Source of the DNA: JBBWZH01 sp035544115
GTDB taxonomy: Bacteria; Actinomycetota; Actinomycetes; Mycobacteriales; CADCTP01
Assembly: GCA_963714145.1 (NCBI GenBank)
Contig: OY970235.1
Coordinates: 5,828,001 to 5,892,000 of the forward strand
Direction of reading: 5' to 3'
Length of the DNA: 64,000 nt
Part shown: piece after piece, positions 37,764-45,976 of the stretch
Numbering within the stretch: the stretch's first letter is position 1
Layout of the letters: the number at the start of each line of letters is the position of its first letter
Translations under genes and position numbers: made by a program
Notes under the pieces: generated by a model
What the model was told of the DNA's origin: nothing
The model's database searches: none
Seen by the model: the letters and a program-made list of their open reading frames with translations, nothing else

Positions 37764-39029
37764 GTGACCAGGCCGACCGACGCGACCGTCGTCCCGATCC
37801 GGCTTGCCCTGGACGGGCGTTCCGGGGTCACGCTCTGGGCCACTCCGTGGGAGGAGGACGGCGAGGAGTGGCAGGCGTTCCTGGGTACCGGCCGCAAGGT
37901 GCTGATCTTCACCACCACCGAGGACATGGCCGAGTACCTGCGCTCCGGCGACGAGAACGACCTGACCGACCACCCGGCCTGGACGATGCTGACCAAGCTG
38001 CCGTCCACCCAGCTGGAGCCGGAGGAGGACTACGACTTCGACCTGGACGGCGTCTACGACCTCGCCGCCGGCGACCCGGACCCGTTCGCGGTCTCGGAGC
38101 TCTCCGACCTGGTCGACATCGTGCAGCGGATCGCCGAGTGCTGCGACGACGGCACGCTGCTGCGGGTGCTCGAGGAGTCGCCGGAGTTCTCCCGGCTGCT
38201 GGCCGACGAGGTCACCTACTCCGGCGCCGAGGGCGAGGAGCAGTGGGGCGAGCTGGGCGAGGCGCTGGACCGGTCCTGGGAGCTGGTGATCGACCGGCTC
38301 GGCGGCCTGGTCGAGTGGCGCGGCGAGGTGCCGGCCGACTCGGATGACGACGAGGACGACGACCTGGACGACGTCGAGGAGATCGACGCCGACGACACCG
38401 CGGTCGACTCCGAGGACGAGGAAGAGGACGACGAAGACGAGGACGAGGACGAAGCGGAAGAAGACGAGGAGGAGGCTGCCGACGAGGAGTCGGCGGACGA
38501 CTCCGACGAGGAGGACGAAGAAGACGAGGACGAGGACGAGGACGACGAGGACGAGGACGAGGACGACGGCGAGGACGGCGAGGTTGTCGAAGGCACCTGG
38601 GCCGAGGCCGGCATCATCCCGATCGCGGTCGGCCTACCCACCGGTACCGGCTACACGCTGCGTACCTATGTGGACGACGAGCCACGGTTCCTCGGCAACG
38701 ATCTGAACGTCTACATGTTCCGCAGCACCGCCGGTCTGATCGAGTTCTGCCGCGAGGAAGAGGAGCACGACCTCGCCGACCTGGAGACCTGGTCGGAGAT
38801 CCAGGCGGCGGAGGCCGACGACCTGACCGTCGACCCGAGCGAGGAAGACAGCTACGACCTGACCGCGCCCGGGCCGGAGGCCGTCGAACTGGCCCGTGAT
38901 CTGGCCGACTACAGCCAGCTCGCCGGGGTGGAGGCGGCGCTGTCCGGTCGCCCGGTGGACGGCATCCCGTTCGACGTCTGGGTCGCCGCGGTGGCCGAGA
39001 TCGGCAGCTGCGTGCGGTGGTACGACTGA
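37764..39029 (+). CDS. Highly acidic hypothetical protein
   Basis: A 421-residue soluble protein that I cannot name. It has two globular halves, residues about 1-190 (IRLALDGRSGVTLWATPWEED, GRKVLIFTTTEDMAEYLRSG) and about 275-421 (GIIPIAVGLPTGTGYTLRTYV, FLGNDLNVYMFRSTAGLIEFC). The halves share the pattern of a FLG-type turn followed by a phi-x-F-x-[ST]T-x-x-x-[AL]-x-E-[FY] segment, so they look like an internal duplication. Between them is a nearly pure Asp/Glu tract of about 80 residues (about 193-272). The GTG at 37764 follows gaggag. No signal peptide or membrane segment was seen. Confidence 0.8.
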   Translation: MTRPTDATVVPIRLALDGRSGVTLWATPWEEDGEEWQAFLGTGRKVLIFTTTEDMAEYLRSGDENDLTDHPAWTMLTKLPSTQLEPEEDYDFDLDGVYDLAAGDPDPFAVSELSDLVDIVQRIAECCDDGTLLRVLEESPEFSRLLADEVTYSGAEGEEQWGELGEALDRSWELVIDRLGGLVEWRGEVPADSDDDEDDDLDDVEEIDADDTAVDSEDEEEDDEDEDEDEAEEDEEEAADEESADDSDEEDEEDEDEDEDDEDEDEDDGEDGEVVEGTWAEAGIIPIAVGLPTGTGYTLRTYVDDEPRFLGNDLNVYMFRSTAGLIEFCREEEEHDLADLETWSEIQAAEADDLTVDPSEEDSYDLTAPGPEAVELARDLADYSQLAGVEAALSGRPVDGIPFDVWVAAVAEIGSCVRWYD

Positions 39030-39087
39030 TCACCCACAGGTGCCGATTGATGCCTCGCAGTGTGCGCGGGAACCACTTCATGCCGTG

Positions 39088-39106
39088 TTCCGTCGTGAAG
39101 ACGGAA
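39088..39106 (+). terminator. Hairpin after the acidic-protein gene
   Basis: ttccgtc and gacggaa form a 7-bp stem with a 5-base loop about 60 bp after the acidic-protein stop, in an AT-richer 180-bp gap that probably also holds the promoter of the glycosyltransferase gene. Confidence 0.45.
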
Positions 39107-39207
39107 GATGAAGAGTTGGTGAGCGCCGCGTAGCACATACCTGCTGAGGTGACGCCGCCAGCTATACAAGTAGTTTCGAGTCGGTGTCACCTTCGGGGAG
39201 GTGGTAG

Positions 39208-40332
39208 ATGCGCGCAGCGGTGGTCTCCTTCCGGCTCGGTGGAGCCGACGGTGTGTCTGTGGAAACCGCGAAGTGGACGGCGGCGCTGCGGCGCCTCGGC
39301 TGGGCGGTCCGAACCGTCGCCGGCGCCGGCAAGGCCGACGTGCTGGTGCCCGGCCTCGATCTGGACGAAGCAGAGCCACCGGCGGCATCCGAACTCGCCC
39401 GGGCGCTCGAGGGCGCGGACGTCGTGCTGGTGGAGAACCTGCTCTCGCTGCCGCGCAATCCGGCCGCCGCCGACCTGCTGGCCGGCCTGCTCCGCGGCCG
39501 CCCGGCCCTGCTGCACCACCACGATCTGCCCTGGCAGCGCGACCAGGACTTTCCGGTGACCGTCTGGCCGCCGGACGACCCGGCCTGGCGGCACATCGCC
39601 ATCAACGAGCTGAGCCGGCTGCAACTCGCCGACCGGGGCGTGTCCGCGGTCACCATCTACAACACGATCGACCCGACCGACCGGCGCGGCCGCCGCCGCC
39701 AGGCCCGGCGCCGGATCGGGGTGGCCCGCGGCGTTCCGCTGGTGCTCCAGCCGACCCGGGCGATCCGCCGCAAGAACGTGCCGGCCGGCATCGGCGTGGC
39801 CGAGCAGCTCGGCGGCACCTACTGGCTGACCGGCCCGGCCGAGGACGGCTACGCCAACGAACTCGCCGACCTGCTGGACGCCGCGCGCTGCCCGGTCCGC
39901 CGCCGCATCCCGGGTGGACTGTCCATTTCGGATGCGTACGCGGCGGCCGACGTGGTGGCGTTCCCGTCCACCTGGGAGGGATTCGGGAACCCGCTGCTGG
40001 AGGCGGCCATCCACCGCCGGCCGCTGGTGGTGGCCGACTACCCGGTGCTGCGGGAGCTGCGCCAGTTCGGCTTCATCTGGTTCTCGGTGGACGATCCCGA
40101 CCCGCTGCGGGCGTTCCTCGCCTATCCGGACCGGACCCTGCACGATCTGAACGCCGAGATCGCGCACGCCTACTTCTCCCCGCAAACCCTGGATGCGCGG
40201 CTCGACCTGCTGCTGCGGGACGTACTGTCCGGCGCCCGCAGCCCGGTCCGAGCCGATCCACTGGCCACAGTGGACGGTCTGGATGGTCTGGACGACCTGG
40301 ACGGCCGGTTCGGCGTCGCCGACCCGGTCTAG
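39208..40332 (+). CDS. GT4-like glycosyltransferase
   Basis: A 374-residue GT-B fold protein. The N-terminal half begins VVSFRLGGADGVSVETAKW, a family 4 style acceptor-domain opening. The C-terminal half has PTRAIRRKNVPAGI and the donor-sugar motif PSTWEGFGNPLLEAAIHRRPLV with its EGFGNxxLEA core. The ATG is preceded by ggggagg. It stands alone between an acidic hypothetical gene and the convergent add gene (stops 7 bp apart), so neither donor nor acceptor can be inferred. Confidence 0.87.
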   Translation: MRAAVVSFRLGGADGVSVETAKWTAALRRLGWAVRTVAGAGKADVLVPGLDLDEAEPPAASELARALEGADVVLVENLLSLPRNPAAADLLAGLLRGRPALLHHHDLPWQRDQDFPVTVWPPDDPAWRHIAINELSRLQLADRGVSAVTIYNTIDPTDRRGRRRQARRRIGVARGVPLVLQPTRAIRRKNVPAGIGVAEQLGGTYWLTGPAEDGYANELADLLDAARCPVRRRIPGGLSISDAYAAADVVAFPSTWEGFGNPLLEAAIHRRPLVVADYPVLRELRQFGFIWFSVDDPDPLRAFLAYPDRTLHDLNAEIAHAYFSPQTLDARLDLLLRDVLSGARSPVRADPLATVDGLDGLDDLDGRFGVADPV

Positions 40333-40339
40333 CCGCCGG

Positions 40340-41437
40340 CTACCCGAGCAGGGCGGCGTAGCCCGGCTTCACCACGCCGTTGATCAGCGCGAGCCGCTCA
40401 TCGAACGGGATGAACGCCGACTTCAGCGCGTTCACGGTCAGCCACTGCAGGTCGGACCAGCCGTAGCCGAACGCGTCCACCAGCGCGAGCATCTCCGAGG
40501 ACATCGTGCAGTTGCTCATCAGCCGGTTGTCGGTGTTCACGGTGACCCGGAAGTAGAGCTTGCGCAGCAGCCCGATCGGGTGCTCGGCGATCGACTTGGC
40601 CGCGCCGGTCTGCACGTTCGAGGACGGGCACATCTCCAGCGGGATCCGCTTGTCCCGGATGTAGGCGGCCAGCCGGCCGAGCCGGATCCCGTCCCGCTCG
40701 CCGTTCTCCGGGACGGTGATGTCGTCGATGATCCGGACCCCGTGGCCCAACCGGTCCGCCCCGCACCACTGGATCGCCTGCCAGATCGACGGCAGCCCGA
40801 ACGCCTCGCCGGCGTGGATGGTGAAGTGGAAGTTCTCCCGCTGCAGGTACTCGAACGCGTCCAGGTGCCGGGTGGGCGGGTAGCCGGCCTCGGCGCCGGC
40901 GATGTCGAAACCGACCACACCTTCGTCCCGGTAGTGCACGGCCAACTCGGCTATCTCCATCGAACGTGCAGCATGACGCATCGCGGTGAGCAGCGCGCCG
41001 ATCCGGATCCGGTGGCCGGCGGCGGCCGCCGTGGTGGCGCCCTGCTGGAACCCGGCCAGCACCGCCTCCACCACCTGCTCCAGCGACAGCCCGTGGTCCA
41101 CGTGCAGTTCGGGGGCGAACCGCACCTCGGCGTAGACCACGCCGTCCGCGGCCAGGTCCTGGGCGCACTCGCTGGCCACCCGGATCAGCGACTCGCGGGT
41201 CTGCATCACCCCTACGGTGTGCGCGAATGTCTCCAGGTAGCGCTCCAGCGAGCCGGAGGCGGCCGCGTCGCTGAACCAGACCGCCAGCGCCGCCGGGTCG
41301 GTCGTCGGCAACTCGGCATACCCCGTCTGACCTGCCAGGTCGACCACAGTCGCCGGGCGCAGGCCACCGTCCAGATGGTCGTGCAGGAGGACCTTCGGGG
41401 CGGCCAGGATCGAGTCGGCGGTGATCGGCATCGGCAT
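40340..41437 (-). CDS. add: Adenosine deaminase
   Basis: Deaminates (deoxy)adenosine to (deoxy)inosine, which PunA can then phosphorolyse. The 365-residue protein has the zinc HxH in LLHDHLDGGLRP, YAEVRFAPELH, HAGEAFGLPSIWQAI (catalytic Glu), GADRLGHGVRI and VNTDNRLMS with the metal-binding Asp. ATGs at 41437 and 41431 are both possible. The gene is convergent with the glycosyltransferase gene and divergent from the EspC-like gene. Confidence 0.92.
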   Translation of the reverse strand: MPMPITADSILAAPKVLLHDHLDGGLRPATVVDLAGQTGYAELPTTDPAALAVWFSDAAASGSLERYLETFAHTVGVMQTRESLIRVASECAQDLAADGVVYAEVRFAPELHVDHGLSLEQVVEAVLAGFQQGATTAAAAGHRIRIGALLTAMRHAARSMEIAELAVHYRDEGVVGFDIAGAEAGYPPTRHLDAFEYLQRENFHFTIHAGEAFGLPSIWQAIQWCGADRLGHGVRIIDDITVPENGERDGIRLGRLAAYIRDKRIPLEMCPSSNVQTGAAKSIAEHPIGLLRKLYFRVTVNTDNRLMSNCTMSSEMLALVDAFGYGWSDLQWLTVNALKSAFIPFDERLALINGVVKPGYAALLG

Positions 41438-41555
41438 GCGGCAACGGTACCGGCACGTCCGGACCGATCCCGGTCTGGCGTTCAACCCGGCGCTCTCGTA
41501 GACTCCCCCCGAAAGGGTGCTAATCGGATGAATCCGGTAATGATCGCTCAAGGCG

Positions 41556-41945
41556 GTGGATGACGTGGCTGGCATTGAAGCGATTCCTGCGCAGATCCAG
41601 GACGTGGGTCGGAAGGCGAACGGCCTGGCGCAGGAGGTCGGCAGCATCGTCTCGGCCGGCGCGGCGTACCTGGAGATGGCTGGCTCCGGGAACGTTGGCT
41701 TCCTGACGACTCCGGCGATGGCAGCGCTCACAGTGGCGCAGATCGCGGCCCTGAAGAACCTCGGCGGGCTGCTGGACGAGCACGGCCGAGATCTCGGCGG
41801 CGCGGGCCAGGTGTACGCGACCACCGAGCAGGCGGTGGTGCGGTCCGCGACACCGACCGAGGGCACGCCCACCGCGCAGCCGACGCCGCAGCCGGCGCCT
41901 ACACCGACACCGACACCCACACCGACGACCACCGGCCCGAGGTGA
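41556..41945 (+). CDS. Small EspC/WXG100-like helical protein with a YxxxE motif
   Basis: A 129-residue protein without a signal peptide. Residues about 1-90 are predicted mostly helical (IEAIPAQIQDVGRKANGLAQE, LLDEHGRDLGGAGQVY) and end in YATTE, which fits the YxxxD/E signal of type VII secretion substrates at the place where EspC-family proteins carry it. The last 35 residues are a Thr/Pro repeat (TPTPTPTPTTT). The gene starts at a GTG and is followed 7 bp later by a WXG-like gene. A role as a secreted heterodimer partner is inference; no ESX ATPase or channel gene is in the window. Confidence 0.7.
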   Translation: MDDVAGIEAIPAQIQDVGRKANGLAQEVGSIVSAGAAYLEMAGSGNVGFLTTPAMAALTVAQIAALKNLGGLLDEHGRDLGGAGQVYATTEQAVVRSATPTEGTPTAQPTPQPAPTPTPTPTPTTTGPR

Positions 41946-41952
41946 GGCGACG

Positions 41953-44178
41953 ATGCCGACCTTCCAGCAGTTGATGTCGTGCAACCCGAACGCCTTCACC
42001 CACGCCGGTGAGACCTACAAGCGGATGGCGCAGGGCTTCGGCAAGGTGCAGCAGGTCTTCGAGCAGGGCATGAAGGTGCTCAACGGCCAGGTCTGGACCG
42101 GTGCCGCGCAGAAGATCGCGATGGGCCAGGCGACCAAGCTGCAGGGCGGGCTGACCGCCAGCGGCCAGGAGACCAACCAGGCCGGCACCGTGCTGACCAC
42201 CCTCGGGCACGCCCTGCAGGTCGCCCAGACCCAGCTGCGGACCGCGGTGATGACCGCGCACGGCGCCGGGCTGATCGTCACGCCGACCGGCCAGGTGATC
42301 AACCCGAACCCGGTCTACAACCAGGTCGGCAACGCGATGCTCGGGCCGGTCACCGCGATGATCGCGGCCGCCATCGCCGAGGCCACCGCGGCCGACCTGG
42401 CCGCCGCCGGCAAGATCGGCATGCTGGCCGCCGGCAAGCTGATCCAGACCTTCGGCCACGGCGGATCCGGCGCCGGCAGCGCGACCGGTGGCGGCGAGCA
42501 GATGGCCGCGGTCACCAGCACCGCCGGGCCCACCCCGGCCGCCATCCAGCAGGGCGGCACCGTCCAGCACGTCACCTCCGAGGGCATGACCGGCACCGCC
42601 GGTGAGATGCCCGGCGAGATCAAGCAGGGCGGCACCGTCGAGCACGTCACCTCGGAAGGCATGACCGGCACTGCCGGTGTGATGCCCGGCGAGATCAAGC
42701 AGGGCGGCACCGTCGACCACGTCACCTCCGAAGGCATGACCGGCACCGCCGGCCAGTCCCTCGACGACGTGCTCGCGGTCACCGGGCACGCCGGCGCTGT
42801 GGGCGCGTCGGCCGGCGGCCCGGGCGCCGACGGGCTGACCCCGGACGGCACGTTCGCCCCGGGCGGCTCGGTCAGCCCCGGGGGCTCGGGCATCCCGGGC
42901 AGCTCGATCAACCCCGACGGCTCGATCAACCCGGACGGCTCGATCAACCCGGACGGCTCGATCAACCCGGACGGCTCGGTGAGCCCGGGCGGCTCGAGCC
43001 CCGGCGGCCCGATCAGCCCGGACTCCTCGATGAGCCCGATCGGCAGCGTGCACACCGACGACCTGAAGCCGGACGGCGTCAGCGTCAACGACGGCACCGG
43101 TGGCGCGGGCGGCGCCGGCATGAACGGCGCCGGCGCGGCGCTCGGCTCGGCCGGGGTGTCCGGCGGGCTGCTCGGCACCGCCGCCAGCCAACTCGGCAGG
43201 GGCAACGACCCGCGGGCCGGCGGGTCCATCGACCCGGCCACCGGCCTGCCCTCGGTGCCGGGCATCTCGGTCGACCCCGGCACCGGGCTTCCGACGAGCA
43301 ACCCGAGCGCCAGCGCGCTCCCGTACAACCCGAACACCCTGCAGCCGCTGGACGGCGCCGGCACCACCCCGTCGAGCACGGCGACGCCGGGGACCACGCC
43401 GGGCGCCGGCAGCACGGTGCCGCCGATGGTCGGGCCGAGCACGATGCCGACCACGCCCGACTCGGGTACCACGCTGCCCGGCATCAGCACGCCGAGCACT
43501 CCGCCGGCGTCCAGCCCGATCTCATCGCTGCCGCCGATCAGCAGCACGCCGACGACCACCGACCCGACCGGCGGCATGTCCTCGCTACCGCCGATCAGCA
43601 GCACGCCGATCCCGTCCGACCCGACCGGCGGCGTGTCCTCCTTGCCGCCGATCACGTCCGACCCGACCGGCGGGCTGTCCTCGCTGCCGCCGATCAGCAG
43701 CACGCCGGATACGCCGGCGTTCACACCCGGCTCGTCCATCCCGGACGTGGGCTCCGGGCTGACCGACGTGCTCGGTAGCGGCACCGGCGCCGACCCGGCA
43801 GCGGACCCGGGGCTGGGCGGCGACCCGGGGCTGGGCGGCGGCGCGGCGCTCGGCGCCGACCCGGGCGCGGGCGGCGGCGCGGCACCGGCCGGCCTGTCCG
43901 GGGCCGGTGGCCTGGGTGGCGATCCGGCGGCCGGCGCCGCGCACGGCGGCGCACCGGGCAGCACGGCCGCCCTGGACGGCGGCGGCTCGGTCGGCCTCGG
44001 CGGGGACGCGACCAGCGAGGCGGCCGCGGCGCCCGGCCAGGCCGGTCATCACGGCCTGTCCGCCGCCGCGATGGCCGCACCGGTCGGCGTGATCGGCGCG
44101 GCCGGCGCGGCCGCCTGGGCGGCGCACCGCCGCCGCGGCAAGGACGACCAGCCCGAAGACGACGAAGACGACGAGTAG
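41953..44178 (+). CDS. WXG-like N-domain fused to a long repeat-rich tail with a C-terminal membrane segment
   Basis: A 741-residue protein unlike any named family I know. Residues about 1-105 are helical with a WTG turn (GQVWTGAAQKIAMG), as in WXG100/PPE-like secretion substrates. Residues 200-272 hold three exact-length 25-residue repeats (core QGGTVxHVTSEGMTGTAG). Then come four SINPDG units (about 317-340) and four SSLPPIsS-type units (about 518-585), all Ser/Pro/Gly/Asp-rich. The end has a hydrophobic stretch (AAMAAPVGVIGAAGAAAWAA), then HRRRGK and an acidic tail (EDDEDDE), a possible envelope anchor without an LPxTG motif. No signal peptide was seen. Confidence 0.75.
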   Translation: MPTFQQLMSCNPNAFTHAGETYKRMAQGFGKVQQVFEQGMKVLNGQVWTGAAQKIAMGQATKLQGGLTASGQETNQAGTVLTTLGHALQVAQTQLRTAVMTAHGAGLIVTPTGQVINPNPVYNQVGNAMLGPVTAMIAAAIAEATAADLAAAGKIGMLAAGKLIQTFGHGGSGAGSATGGGEQMAAVTSTAGPTPAAIQQGGTVQHVTSEGMTGTAGEMPGEIKQGGTVEHVTSEGMTGTAGVMPGEIKQGGTVDHVTSEGMTGTAGQSLDDVLAVTGHAGAVGASAGGPGADGLTPDGTFAPGGSVSPGGSGIPGSSINPDGSINPDGSINPDGSINPDGSVSPGGSSPGGPISPDSSMSPIGSVHTDDLKPDGVSVNDGTGGAGGAGMNGAGAALGSAGVSGGLLGTAASQLGRGNDPRAGGSIDPATGLPSVPGISVDPGTGLPTSNPSASALPYNPNTLQPLDGAGTTPSSTATPGTTPGAGSTVPPMVGPSTMPTTPDSGTTLPGISTPSTPPASSPISSLPPISSTPTTTDPTGGMSSLPPISSTPIPSDPTGGVSSLPPITSDPTGGLSSLPPISSTPDTPAFTPGSSIPDVGSGLTDVLGSGTGADPAADPGLGGDPGLGGGAALGADPGAGGGAAPAGLSGAGGLGGDPAAGAAHGGAPGSTAALDGGGSVGLGGDATSEAAAAPGQAGHHGLSAAAMAAPVGVIGAAGAAAWAAHRRRGKDDQPEDDEDDE
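42550..42768 (+). repeat. Three 75-bp in-frame coding repeats
   Basis: Copies begin at 42550, 42625 and 42700, each encoding QGGTVxHVTSEGMTGTAG and, in the first two, a link of the form xMPGEIK. They are nearly identical at DNA level, which suggests recent duplication. Confidence 0.85.
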
Positions 44179-44180
44179 GC

Positions 44181-44217
44181 GGCCTGACCGGGCGGGCGGC
44201 GGCCCGCCCGGTCGGCC
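44181..44217. terminator. Bidirectional terminator hairpin
   Basis: gaccgggcgggc and gcccgcccggtc pair perfectly over 12 bp with a 4-base loop, extended by flanking ggcc/ggcc. It lies 3 bp after the WXG-like gene and 36 bp after the stop of the convergent ABC permease gene. Confidence 0.75.
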
Positions 44218-44252
44218 GAACCCACCAGTGGGCGGCCCGGCCGCCCCGGAGG

Positions 44253-45095
44253 TCAGCCGGATTCGCGGTTGGTCCAGCGGAACGTGCGCAGCGCCAGGAA
44301 CAGGCCGACCACGCACCAGCCGCCGAGTACCAGCGCCGTCTCGGCGTGCTGCCAGCTGTGCGACGGCTCCTGGTTGACGAACGCGTCCGGCAGGAAGACC
44401 GAGCGCATCCCCTGCGTCATCCACTTCAGCGGGAAGACCGACGCGACGCCCTGCATCCAGCCGGGCAGGTCGCTGAAGACGAAGAAGACGCCGGAGATGA
44501 ACTGCAGCACGATCGCGATCGGGCTGACCACCGCCGGCGCGCTGGAGCCGTTGCGCAGGAAGCCGGAGAACGCGAGCCCGAGCAGGGTGCACGCGGAGGT
44601 GCCGAGCACGACCAGCCAGGCGAAGGTGAACCAGCGGCCGGCGGTGTCCGGCAACTGCACGTTGTAGAACAGCGCGCCGATCCCGGCCAGCAGCACGATC
44701 TGCACGATCGAGACGAAGCCGACCAGCAGGATCTTGCCGGCGAAGTAGGCGGCCCGCGGCATCGGGGTGCCGGCCAGCCGCTTCAGCGCGCCGGAGTCCC
44801 GCTCGATCGGGATCTGGATCGCCAGGTTCTGGAAGCTCGCGGTGAGCAGCCCGGCCGCGATCATGCCGGCGACGAAGTACTGCGCGAAGTTGACCCCGAA
44901 CGCCAGCTTGGACGAGCCGAACACCGAGCCGAAGATCACCAGCAGCATGGCCGGGAACGCCAGCACGAAGACGACCGATTCCCGGCCGCGGAAGAAGGTG
45001 AGCAGCTCGATCCGGGCCCGGGCCAGGCTGACCGAAAGCAGCGAGGGCAGCTGGGCGGTCGGCGCGCTGGCCGGGGTCTCGGTGGCGCTGGTCAT
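44253..45095 (-). CDS. ABC-2 type transporter permease
   Basis: A 280-residue membrane protein with six hydrophobic segments, among them SVVFVLAFPAMLLVIFGSVF, YFVAGMIAAGLLTASFQNLA, WFTFAWLVVLGTSACTLLGL and SPIAIVLQFISGVFFVF, and the ABC2_membrane pattern IERDSGALKRLAGTPMPRAAY. The ATG start at 45095 overlaps the ATPase stop (ATGA). With the ATPase it should form a drug- or lipid-exporting ABC-2 pump of the DrrAB kind; the substrate is unknown. Confidence 0.9.
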   Translation of the reverse strand: MTSATETPASAPTAQLPSLLSVSLARARIELLTFFRGRESVVFVLAFPAMLLVIFGSVFGSSKLAFGVNFAQYFVAGMIAAGLLTASFQNLAIQIPIERDSGALKRLAGTPMPRAAYFAGKILLVGFVSIVQIVLLAGIGALFYNVQLPDTAGRWFTFAWLVVLGTSACTLLGLAFSGFLRNGSSAPAVVSPIAIVLQFISGVFFVFSDLPGWMQGVASVFPLKWMTQGMRSVFLPDAFVNQEPSHSWQHAETALVLGGWCVVGLFLALRTFRWTNRESG

Positions 45096-45940
45096 GCCGG
45101 GTGTCCGATCATCCGCAGGTACACGTCCTCCAGGCTGGGCCGCTCGACCACCAGCTCCGGTACCTCGCCGCCGAACTGGTCGGCGAGGTCGGTGACCACC
45201 TTGGTCGGCGTGTCGGTGTGCACGGTCTGCATCCCGTCCGGGCCGGCCCAGCGGACCGTCGCGGCGGCGGTCGCCCGGCCGCCGAGCGTCTGCGGGCTGC
45301 CGACCTCGACCACCCGGCCAGCCACGATCACGCCGACCCGGTGCGCCAGCCGCTCCGCCTCGTCCAGGTAGTGCGTGGTGAGCAGGATCGTGGTGCCGCC
45401 GTCCGCGAAGGTCTCGATCAACGCCCAGAACTGGCGCCGCGCCTCCGGGTCGAACCCGGTGGTCGGCTCGTCCAGGAACAGCAGCTCCGGGTTGCCGACG
45501 ATGCCGAGCGCCACGTCCAGCCGGCGGCGCTGGCCGCCGGAGAGCTGGCTGCCCCGGGTGTCGCGCTTCTCGGTCAGCCCGACCATCTCGATGACCTCGT
45601 CCACCGGGCGCGGCCGCGGGTAGTACGCGGCGCACGACCGGACCGCCTCGGCCACGGTCAGCTGGGTGAGGTCGTCCACCTTCTGCAGCACGATGCCGAT
45701 CCGGGAGCGCCAGTCCCGGCCGCCGTCGGCCGGGTCGGTGCCGAGCACCCGGACGGTGCCGGCGTCCCGCCGCCGGTACCCCTCCAGGATCTCCACCGTC
45801 GTGGTCTTGCCGGCGCCGTTCGGGCCGAGCAGCGCGAACACCTCGCCGCGCTGAACCGCCAGATCCACCCCGTCGACCGCCACCGTGTCCCGGTAGGACT
45901 TGCGCAGGCCGGAGACCTCGATCGCGTTCTGCTCAGGCAT
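45092..45940 (-). CDS. ABC transporter ATP-binding protein (DrrA-like)
   Basis: A 282-residue nucleotide-binding subunit: Walker A GPNGAGKTTT, a Q-loop at VLQKVDD, signature LSGGQRRRLDVALG, Walker B ELLFLDEPTTGFD and the switch His in LLTTHYLDEAERLA. A ~60-residue C-terminal domain (TVRWAGPDGMQTVHTDTPTK, SLEDVYLRMIG) is typical of DrrA-type exporters. It is translationally coupled to the permease and sits 36 bp beyond the stop of deoA, on the same strand. Confidence 0.92.
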   Translation of the reverse strand: MPEQNAIEVSGLRKSYRDTVAVDGVDLAVQRGEVFALLGPNGAGKTTTVEILEGYRRRDAGTVRVLGTDPADGGRDWRSRIGIVLQKVDDLTQLTVAEAVRSCAAYYPRPRPVDEVIEMVGLTEKRDTRGSQLSGGQRRRLDVALGIVGNPELLFLDEPTTGFDPEARRQFWALIETFADGGTTILLTTHYLDEAERLAHRVGVIVAGRVVEVGSPQTLGGRATAAATVRWAGPDGMQTVHTDTPTKVVTDLADQFGGEVPELVVERPSLEDVYLRMIGHPA

Positions 45941-45976
45941 GGGCGACAGCCTGCCCGGCCAGGCCCTGCTGCGCCA

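Noticed and set aside
41953..44178. LPxTG-type sortase substrate
   Set aside because: No LPxTG-like motif precedes the terminal hydrophobic segment and there is no N-terminal signal peptide.
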